In this document: positions 1-4,550 of the stretch, in pieces
Numbering within the stretch: the stretch's first letter is position 1
Layout of the letters: the number at the start of each line of letters is the position of its first letter
Source of the DNA: DAOPXV01 sp035352535
Lineage (GTDB): Bacteria > Muiribacteriota > UBA9980
Direction of reading: 5' to 3'
Length of the DNA stretch: 9,359 nucleotides
Assembly (NCBI GenBank): GCA_964545075.1
Contig: CAZJFS010000168.1
Coordinates: forward strand, 1-9,359
Notes under the pieces: generated by a model
The model's database searches: none
What the model was told of the DNA's origin: nothing
The model's input: only the letters and a program-made list of their open reading frames with translations
Position numbers and translations under genes: made by a program

Positions 1-245
1 ATTTCCGCTCCGGTATCTTTATCCGACACGCCAATAATATATTTATCGCTCGAAGCCAAAGATTTGGGCGCGGATTGAACAAGCGGAGCCTGGCCTAATG
101 ACGACGGAAGCACGCCTTCAATCTCAAGATACTTAGAAACCGGAAAAGGGCCGCCGGTTTCGCCGCCGCCGCCTCCTCCGCCGCACCCGGCAATGAAACT
201 CAAAAATACGATCAGCGAATAAATCAAGAAAGTTTTTTTCTGCAT
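1..245 (-). CDS. Lipoprotein, N-terminal part (runs off the left edge)
   Basis: The ATG is at 243-245, and 81 codons are visible before the window edge cuts the gene. The N-terminus is a lipoprotein signal peptide: a basic start (MQKK), a hydrophobic core (FLIYSLIVFLSF) and a lipobox I-A-G-C with the acylated cysteine at residue 21. A glycine run follows the cysteine (seven Gly), then a Gly/Pro linker and a region starting around VSKYLEIEGVLPSS. Residue +2 after the cysteine is Gly, so the sequence shows no inner-membrane retention signal of the Asp type; an outer-membrane or surface location is likely. The mature domain is too incomplete to name. The gene begins 37 nt downstream of the rubredoxin stop on the same strand and has only a weak ribosome site (GAAAG), so it may be co-transcribed with rubredoxin. 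Confidence 0.75.
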   Translation of the reverse strand, partial: MQKKTFLIYSLIVFLSFIAGCGGGGGGGETGGPFPVSKYLEIEGVLPSSLGQAPLVQSAPKSLASSDKYIIGVSDKDTGAE

Positions 246-282
246 AACAAGTATCTTTCGCGCAAAGGCAATTTTAATTATA

Positions 283-447
283 TTAAAGCGGATCGAAGCC
301 GTCCCGGCCGGTATAACAAAGCGGGCAAACCCAATCGGAAGGCAGCGCCCCGAATAATGTAACCGGAGCTATTCCGTGTTCCGGATCGCCGACCGAAGGA
401 TCATAAATATAACCGCAGCTTGTGCATACATAAGGATCAGCCTGCAA
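283..447 (-). CDS. Rubredoxin (TTG start)
   Basis: This encodes a 54-residue protein of normal rubredoxin length. It has the two iron-binding knuckles C8-x2-C11-G-Y and C41-P-L-C44, with the family signatures YIYDP, GDPEHGI and SDWVCPLC between and around them. The product is a small cytoplasmic one-electron carrier with an Fe(Cys)4 site. In anaerobes rubredoxins donate electrons to oxygen- or superoxide-reducing enzymes and to other oxidoreductases. The start is TTG at 445-447: the Shine-Dalgarno GGAGG lies 7 nt upstream (455-459), and the cysteine pattern begins seven residues later, so no in-frame ATG is needed. A longer overlapping frame on this strand with an ATG is not the gene. The partner enzyme is not in the window, and the downstream neighbour is a lipoprotein gene. 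Family identity is very secure; the specific role is inferred. Confidence 0.93.
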   Translation of the reverse strand: MQADPYVCTSCGYIYDPSVGDPEHGIAPVTLFGALPSDWVCPLCYTGRDGFDPL

Positions 448-454
448 ATTTTAT

Positions 455-459
455 CCTCC
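455..459 (-). promoter_or_regulatory. Ribosome binding site that fixes the rubredoxin TTG start
   Basis: A perfect GGAGG on the minus strand lies 7 nt before the TTG at 447. It is the reason for choosing the TTG over any upstream codon. Confidence 0.8.
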
Positions 460-514
460 ATGCCATTTACTTTTTTATTTATACTATAAAAACTCAAGCC
501 GTTTTTTATCTTTA

Positions 515-543
515 ATTGTAACGTAGTATTATTAACAGTACAA
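515..543 (-). promoter_or_regulatory. Possible sigma-70 promoter for rubredoxin
   Basis: On the minus strand a -35-like TTGTAC (538-543) is followed after 17 nt by TACAAT (515-520), five of six matches to the consensus -10. Transcription would start near 508, giving a leader of about 60 nt before the TTG. The -35 match is only partial and the whole stretch is AT-rich, so this is a tentative call. Confidence 0.4.
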
Positions 544-621
544 TAGGATACAGCTAATGAGTCTACTAAATTTATCAAATATTACTTAAAAAATCAATGA
601 AAAAGTTTAAAAACGGCATAA

Positions 622-655
622 AAAAATAGCGGGCCGGTCGGCCCGCTATTTTTTG
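622..655. terminator. Bidirectional rho-independent terminator between flgM and rubredoxin
   Basis: A perfect 15-bp inverted repeat (622-636 with 641-655) has a 4-nt loop GGTC. The GC-rich core GCGGGCC/GGCCCGC is flanked by A6 on one side and T6 on the other, so it works on either strand. It lies about 80 nt beyond the flgM stop and upstream of the rubredoxin promoter. It therefore insulates the rubredoxin unit from flgM transcription. Confidence 0.9.
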
Positions 656-734
656 TCGGATTAATGAAGAAAATTTCCTCTATATAAAATTTATAAAATT
701 AAGCATTCATAATCATTCTTGCGTTTCAAAGCGA

Positions 735-989
735 TCAGATTCTTGCTGAAATTTCCGAAACCATTTCGTTTATAATCGCAGAGTTTAAATATGTTCTTTC
801 TTCTATTCGTTTTTTTATCAAGGCGATCTTTTCTTCATTGATTGAGGGTGCGTCTTTTACCATTTGTACGTATTTTTTAAGTGTGGTGGTATCAATTATA
901 TTATTGCTTGTGCTATGACTCGCCTTGGTATCAAGGCTAATGTTACGACTTGTAGAACGTGTTTTTGTACAGCTATTTCTTTGACTCAT
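735..989 (-). CDS. flgM: FlgM-like anti-sigma-28 factor
   Basis: This encodes an 84-residue protein. The first 30 or so residues are rich in Ser, Thr, Asn and basic residues and look disordered, as in known FlgM proteins. Residues about 38-80 match the conserved FlgM C-terminal region: a helix (KKYVQMVKDAP), then NEEKIALIKKRIEERTY, then a helix ending in EMVSEI. In flagellated bacteria FlgM binds sigma-28 (FliA) and holds late flagellar and chemotaxis genes off until it is exported through the finished hook-basal body. The start is ATG 987-989, with AGGAG 7 nt upstream (997-1001). Support comes from a sigma-28-type promoter upstream (1068-1094), typical of flgM autoregulation. Unusually, no flagellar gene neighbours it in the window. 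The family is short and variable, so the call rests on the C-terminal motif plus the promoter. Confidence 0.77.
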   Translation of the reverse strand: MSQRNSCTKTRSTSRNISLDTKASHSTSNNIIDTTTLKKYVQMVKDAPSINEEKIALIKKRIEERTYLNSAIINEMVSEISARI

Positions 990-1043
990 TTTGTCACTCC
1001 TCGCCTTTCACAACTTTTCACCGACCTTCTTTTTATTTTGGCA

Positions 1044-1059
1044 ACGGTTTGAAAACCGT
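1044..1059 (-). promoter_or_regulatory. Hairpin at the predicted 5' end of the flgM transcript
   Basis: A perfect 6-bp stem, ACGGTT paired with AACCGT around a 4-nt loop, begins within about 2 nt of the start predicted from the sigma-28-type promoter (near 1061). No T-run follows on the minus strand, so it is not a terminator. A 5'-terminal hairpin of this kind may protect the mRNA or affect translation; that role is inferred. Confidence 0.4.
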
Positions 1060-1067
1060 CAGATTAA

Positions 1068-1094
1068 ATATCGACCCCACATATTTTTCATTTA
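1068..1094 (-). promoter_or_regulatory. Sigma-28 (FliA)-type promoter of flgM
   Basis: Read on the minus strand, TAAA (1091-1094) is followed after exactly 15 nt by GTCGATAT (1068-1075). The established sigma-28 consensus is TAAA-N15-GCCGATAA, so the -35 core and spacing are exact and the -10 matches at six of eight positions. The start would fall near 1061, leaving a leader of about 70 nt before the flgM ATG. It is the expected promoter class for an anti-sigma-28 gene. Confidence 0.68.
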
Positions 1095-1147
1095 ACCTTT
1101 TTTTATGCTGAATTTTTAATCAGATGTATAAACCTGTATAAAAACAA

Positions 1148-1187
1148 TTGCATTTTTCAAAATCAGGCAATATGATCCTGCATGCAA
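1148..1187. repeat. Interrupted inverted repeat, possible operator
   Basis: Outer arms TTGCAT (1148-1153) and ATGCAA (1182-1187) enclose inner arms CAGG (1164-1167) and CCTG (1177-1180). It sits between the two divergent promoters, where a regulator could bind. The arms are short and unevenly spaced in AT-rich DNA, so chance is a real possibility. Confidence 0.25.
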
Positions 1188-1325
1188 AAACAAAAAATGG
1201 TTTAGGAACAATACCTTATAAAACCGTATTAAATAAAACTTTATCGGGAAACAATTTAATCAAAAAACGACATTAATAAAAGCAGGCGTTAATATGCAAC
1301 CGCAAAAAATGCTTTACTTTTGTAA

Positions 1326-1355
1326 TTGACAAACAAAGTTCAAATAATGTATAAT
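1326..1355 (+). promoter_or_regulatory. Strong sigma-70 promoter of the five-gene operon
   Basis: A perfect -35 TTGACA (1326-1331) and a perfect -10 TATAAT (1350-1355) are separated by 18 nt. Initiation is expected near 1362, giving a leader of about 90 nt before the TTG start at 1452. The consensus match suggests strong housekeeping expression unless a repressor acts here. Confidence 0.85.
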
Positions 1356-1438
1356 TTCAAAATAATTTTATCTGCTTATGCCATCATATTTTGTTTGTTT
1401 TTTCATCAGTTCATGGCTTAGATTGTTTAATACATATC

Positions 1439-1446
1439 AGGGGTGG
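1439..1446 (+). promoter_or_regulatory. Ribosome binding site for the TTG-started citrate-synthase-like gene
   Basis: AGGGGTGG lies 5 nt before the TTG at 1452. The first in-frame ATG is 28 codons inside the gene and has no such site, so TTG is the likely start. Confidence 0.65.
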
Positions 1447-1451
1447 TTTAG

Positions 1452-2165
1452 TTGCCGGACAATTTTAATGTATCCAGAGTATCCACGACGGAAGGCCAGA
1501 ATCTTCTGTTCAAAAATGCTAATATCGTCGAGCTTATGAATAACGCGACTTTTTCACAATCCTTCTATCTCGCCGTAACCGGAAAAACGCCGGATATAAA
1601 AATATCACAGATGATAGATTGCATTTTGATCTCCATGATCACCGAAACAGCGGTTTCGCCGTCAACGCTCTGTTCGAAGATCGCCGCGAATACGGGCGGA
1701 GATCTCAACGCCGCCATAGCCGCCGGAGTATGTTCGATGGATAAAAAACACGGCCTTCAGTTTAAAGAAATCATGAGCGAACTCAGCTCATCAATAAAAG
1801 ACATGCATGAAATTAATCTGAGTATTGACGAGCAGGCGGAAATAACCGTTCAGCATGCTAACGACCGCAAGGTTTCGCTGCCAGGGTACGGAAACGAATT
1901 CAATTCAGTCGATATCCGCGTTCAAAAACTGCTTGAAAAAGCCAAAGAACTGGGATTCGACGGAAACTACGTCAAGCTCGCCCTGTCGATAGAAACCGCT
2001 TATAAAAACGTTTTCAACCTGGACCTGCCGCTTAATCTTGAAGGCATCGTTTGCGCCATACTCCTGGAGATGGGGATCAACCCCGAAGCAGGGCCGTCGT
2101 TTTTCATGATGGCAAGGATACCGTGCCTCGTAGCTAACATAATCGATATAAAAGGATGGAAATAA
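1452..2165 (+). CDS. Short citrate-synthase/citryl-CoA-lyase-like protein with altered active site
   Basis: This encodes 237 residues from a TTG start. It resembles the C-terminal two-thirds of citrate synthases and the short citryl-CoA lyases (usually about 250-280 residues), against about 370-430 for full citrate synthase. Landmarks in order are LNAAIAAGV (about 86-94), KKHG with His100, PGYGN (145-148), D-I-R (154-156), NLEGIV...MGIN (195-210) and MMARIPCLVAN (219-229). Against recalled E. coli citrate synthase motifs, the first catalytic His (HGGA) survives as His100 and the DPR arginine as Arg156. The second His (GxGH) is Asn148, the catalytic Asp (NVD) is Glu197, and the AHxxE motif reads ANIID. 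Normal citrate synthesis is therefore doubtful; it may be a lyase subunit, a condensing enzyme for another substrate, or non-catalytic. It is the first operon gene, and its stop lies 2 nt before the preferred start of the HD gene. Superfamily assignment is firm; function is not. Confidence 0.78.
   Translation: MPDNFNVSRVSTTEGQNLLFKNANIVELMNNATFSQSFYLAVTGKTPDIKISQMIDCILISMITETAVSPSTLCSKIAANTGGDLNAAIAAGVCSMDKKHGLQFKEIMSELSSSIKDMHEINLSIDEQAEITVQHANDRKVSLPGYGNEFNSVDIRVQKLLEKAKELGFDGNYVKLALSIETAYKNVFNLDLPLNLEGIVCAILLEMGINPEAGPSFFMMARIPCLVANIIDIKGWK
2154..2159 (+). promoter_or_regulatory. Ribosome binding site deciding the HD-gene start
   Basis: GGATGG ends 8 nt before the ATG at 2168. The earlier in-frame ATG at 2156 lies inside this element and has no site of its own, so 2168 is preferred. 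Confidence 0.55.
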
Positions 2166-2167
2166 CA

Positions 2168-2710
2168 ATGAAGTTTCAAAGTGAAGCCTTGTTGAAAAAA
2201 ATCCCCGAGATCAACCTCATTAAGGATGAAACCCTGCGCGCCAAAGTCGTGAAAGTGTGGGAAGAAGCTCTCACGCGCGGCGGCTGGAAAATAGACGACA
2301 TGGATAAAATCCCCTTCACGCTTCTTATAAAAGAATGTAACGTCAGTTTCTGCGAGCACACCCGTGGAGTAACGAAAACGGCTATCGCCATGGCAAAAGC
2401 TATTTCAGAAATGTACGGCGAAAGGGTAAATATCAATATGGACTATCTTACCGCCGGAGCGATCCTGCACGACGTCGGAAAACTTCTTGAATACAAGAAA
2501 GGCGCTAACGGCTACGGCAAAAGCCGTTCAGGAGAGCTTTTAAGGCATCCGTTCTCGGGCGTTATGATCTGCGGAAAATACGACATGCCCGAAGAGGTCG
2601 TTCATATGATAGCCACCCACGCGAAAGAAGGCGATCTCGGAAAAAGAATAACCGAAGGCTATATAATCAACCACGCGGATTTCGCGAATTTCGAACCGTT
2701 CCACAAATAA
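2168..2710 (+). CDS. HD-domain metal-dependent phosphohydrolase-like protein
   Basis: This encodes 180 residues from the preferred ATG at 2168; an ATG at 2156 would add four. The ordered metal-binding pattern of the HD superfamily is complete: His64 (CEHTRGV), His101-Asp102 (LHDVGK), His127 (RHPFSG), His151 (THAKEGD) and Asp171 (NHADF). Such proteins typically hydrolyse phosphate esters or nucleotides using one or two metal ions. The domain fills nearly the whole protein, with no membrane segment or signal peptide, so it should be cytoplasmic. It lies between a citrate-synthase-like gene (translationally coupled, 2-nt gap) and the dehydratase subunits (30-nt gap). The location suggests a job tied to this pathway, such as removing a phosphorylated or CoA/nucleotide by-product, or a signalling role; both are inferences. 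The substrate cannot be read from the sequence. Confidence 0.85.
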   Translation: MKFQSEALLKKIPEINLIKDETLRAKVVKVWEEALTRGGWKIDDMDKIPFTLLIKECNVSFCEHTRGVTKTAIAMAKAISEMYGERVNINMDYLTAGAILHDVGKLLEYKKGANGYGKSRSGELLRHPFSGVMICGKYDMPEEVVHMIATHAKEGDLGKRITEGYIINHADFANFEPFHK

Positions 2711-2740
2711 ACTTTTTTAAAACGGGGTGAGGTAAAAATT

Positions 2741-4003
2741 ATGGGCATGACAATGGCTGAAAAAATACTGGCGAAAAAAGCCGGACTCGAAAAAGTGGTC
2801 CCGGGCCAGATCGTCACCGTCGAACCGGATTTCGCTATGTCGCACGACAACGCGGGCCTGGTCATCAAACAGTTCAAGCAATTCGGAGTAGCGAACGTAT
2901 GGGCGAAGGACCGTATAATCATTCCGCTCGATCACCGCACGCCGGCGGAGTCCGTCGAATCCGCCAACATCCACAAGGAAATCCGCGAGTTCGTCAAGCA
3001 GCAGGGAATATCACATTTTTATGATATAATTGAAGGAATATGCCATCAGGTCATGGTCGAAAAAGGCCATGCCCGGCCCGGCGAACTCGTGGTCGGAACC
3101 GATTCGCACACCACGACATACGGAGCGGTAGGATGCCTTTCGACCGGAATAGGCGCGACCGAAATGGCCGCTATATGGGCTACCGGAAAGATATGGCTGC
3201 GCGTTCCGGAAACTCTCAAGATAACGGTGCGCGGAAAACTTAAAAAAGGCGTATACGCGAAAGATCTTATATTATATATCATCGGAAAACTCACCGTGGA
3301 AGGCGCCAATTACAAATCCGTCGAATTCTACGGAGAAACGATAGAGAACATGTCGGTCTCCGAAAGAATGACGATATCGAATCTTTCGATGGAAATGGGC
3401 GCCAAGTGCGCGCTTATACCGTTCGACAAGGTGAGCGAAAAATTCTTCAGTGAAAACGGGCTTCAATACGATAAAAGCAAGGCCGTCTATTCCGACGCCG
3501 ACGCGAAATTCGAACAGACGCTCGAGATCGACGCAACGGAGCTCGAACCCCAGGTGGCCTGCCCGCATAACGTCGATCAGGTCAAGCCGATCAGCTCGAT
3601 GCCGGAAACAATAGTTCAACAGGCGCTTCTTGGCTCATGCACTAACGGAAGGTTAGACGATATCGCTATAGCGGCGGGAATCCTTAAAGGCAAAAAAGTC
3701 TGCAAAGACGTCAGACTTCTGGTATTCCCGGCTTCCCGCTCGGTGCTTTTGAAGGCCATTGAAAAAGGTTATATTTCGACGCTTATAGAAGCCGGCGCGG
3801 TCGTAATGAACCCGGGATGCGGCCCATGCCTCGGAGCGCACGCCGGCCTTCTGGCCGACGGCGAAAAGGTAATATCCTCCTCCAACAGAAACTTCAAGGG
3901 CAGAATGGGATCGCCGACCGCGGAAGTGTATCTCGGATCGCCGGCTACGGTGGCCGCGTCATCCATAACCGGAAAAATAACGGACCCGCGCAATTTCGTC
4001 TAA
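2741..4003 (+). CDS. leuC: LeuC/HacA-family dehydratase large subunit ([4Fe-4S])
   Basis: This encodes 420 residues, the normal length for the stand-alone large subunit of 3-isopropylmalate dehydratase or homoaconitase (prokaryotic/archaeal two-subunit type), not the fused 640-900-residue aconitases. Hallmarks are MSHDN and the active-site GTDSHTTTYGA, GSCTNGR with Cys300, and GCGPC with Cys360 and Cys363; these three cysteines are the expected [4Fe-4S] ligands. The fold catalyses dehydration and rehydration that moves a hydroxyl between carbons of a tricarboxylate or alkylmalate. ATG 2741 is chosen because GGTGAGG lies 8 nt upstream. It is followed after 15 nt by its small subunit. No leuA-type synthase is nearby, and the next gene but one looks more like isocitrate dehydrogenase than LeuB. 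The substrate could therefore be citrate, homocitrate or another homologue rather than isopropylmalate. Family is certain; substrate is open. Confidence 0.92.
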   Translation: MGMTMAEKILAKKAGLEKVVPGQIVTVEPDFAMSHDNAGLVIKQFKQFGVANVWAKDRIIIPLDHRTPAESVESANIHKEIREFVKQQGISHFYDIIEGICHQVMVEKGHARPGELVVGTDSHTTTYGAVGCLSTGIGATEMAAIWATGKIWLRVPETLKITVRGKLKKGVYAKDLILYIIGKLTVEGANYKSVEFYGETIENMSVSERMTISNLSMEMGAKCALIPFDKVSEKFFSENGLQYDKSKAVYSDADAKFEQTLEIDATELEPQVACPHNVDQVKPISSMPETIVQQALLGSCTNGRLDDIAIAAGILKGKKVCKDVRLLVFPASRSVLLKAIEKGYISTLIEAGAVVMNPGCGPCLGAHAGLLADGEKVISSSNRNFKGRMGSPTAEVYLGSPATVAASSITGKITDPRNFV

Positions 4004-4018
4004 CTTCGGAGGTATGAA

Positions 4019-4516
4019 ATGGAAAACATAATAAAAGGAAGAGTATTGAAATTCGGAGACAACGTGGATACGGACATCATATATCCGGGCGGGTACCTGA
4101 AGGAACGCGACCCAAAAAAAATGGCCGAATACGCTTTCGAAGGCTTTGAAAAAGGGTTCTCTAAAAAAATCCAGCCCGGCGACATAATAGTGGCCGGGAA
4201 AAACTTCGGGTGCGGATCGTCCAGGGAACAGGCCGCGACCTGCCTTAAAGCGCTGGGTATAGCGGCTATCGTAGCGAAATCATTCTCGAGAATATATTTC
4301 AGGAATGCCATCAATCAGGGTATTGCGATAATAACCTGCTCCGAGGAAATAGAAAAAATAGAAAACCATGAGAACGTCGAGATCGACTTCGCCTCCGGAA
4401 AGGTAACGGCTAAAGCAAAAACATTTAATTTTCCGGCGCTTCCCGATCACATGCTTTCGATATTGAAGGACGGCGGGCTTATCGAACACGTAAAAAAAGA
4501 ACTGGCGCATAAATAA
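4019..4516 (+). CDS. leuD: LeuD/HacB-family dehydratase small subunit
   Basis: This encodes 165 residues, the usual length of the archaeal-type small subunit. It has the opening FGDNVDTDIIYPGGYL (about 12-27), the swivelling-domain motif FGCGSSREQA around Cys65, and IYFRNAINQG (about 98-107). The protein supplies the substrate-recognition loop and pairs with the preceding large subunit. In characterised methanogen enzymes the residues after Tyr-Leu separate homoaconitase (YLRT) from isopropylmalate isomerase (recalled as YLVY). Here the loop reads Y26-L27-K28-E29, matching neither. A basic residue at position 28 would be compatible with an extra carboxylate on the substrate, which is inference. 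CGGAGG lies 6 nt before ATG 4019. The next gene starts 34 nt downstream. Confidence 0.92.
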   Translation: MENIIKGRVLKFGDNVDTDIIYPGGYLKERDPKKMAEYAFEGFEKGFSKKIQPGDIIVAGKNFGCGSSREQAATCLKALGIAAIVAKSFSRIYFRNAINQGIAIITCSEEIEKIENHENVEIDFASGKVTAKAKTFNFPALPDHMLSILKDGGLIEHVKKELAHK

Positions 4517-4535
4517 CTCTCAACTAAAAAAATTT

Positions 4536-4540
4536 GGAGG
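4536..4540 (+). promoter_or_regulatory. Ribosome binding site deciding the dehydrogenase start
   Basis: GGAGG lies 10 nt before ATG 4551 but only 1 nt before the in-frame ATG at 4542. The latter is too close for normal initiation, so 4551 is preferred. Confidence 0.6.
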
Positions 4541-4550
4541 TATGAATAAA

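Larger units (their letters stand above)
990..1451. other. Divergent intergenic region between flgM and the citrate-synthase-like operon
   Basis: This 462-nt AT-rich stretch has no convincing gene. From left to right it holds the flgM ribosome site, a leader hairpin, the sigma-28-type promoter, an anonymous AT-rich segment (1095-1325) with one interrupted inverted repeat (1148-1187), and the operon's sigma-70 promoter and roughly 90-nt leader. Short frames here lack good ribosome sites and family resemblance. No tRNA, riboswitch or repeat array was recognised. Confidence 0.7.

Noticed and set aside
369..578. A 69-residue minus-strand frame with an ATG
   Set aside because: It overlaps the rubredoxin gene in another frame, has no recognisable motif, and its N-terminal half covers the AT-rich promoter region. 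The rubredoxin frame has the ribosome site and all four cysteines.
1016..1062. Possible tRNA 3' fragment or attachment site near the flgM leader
   Set aside because: The stem-loop followed by GCCA on the minus strand resembles a T-arm plus acceptor end, but the perfect stem leaves a 4-nt loop rather than 7, and no matching 5' half, D-arm or anticodon arm exists nearby.
1362..1451. Possible riboswitch or attenuator in the operon leader
   Set aside because: Only a short GCCAT/ATGGC pairing with a long AT-rich loop is visible. No conserved riboswitch core, T-box or terminator precedes the TTG start.
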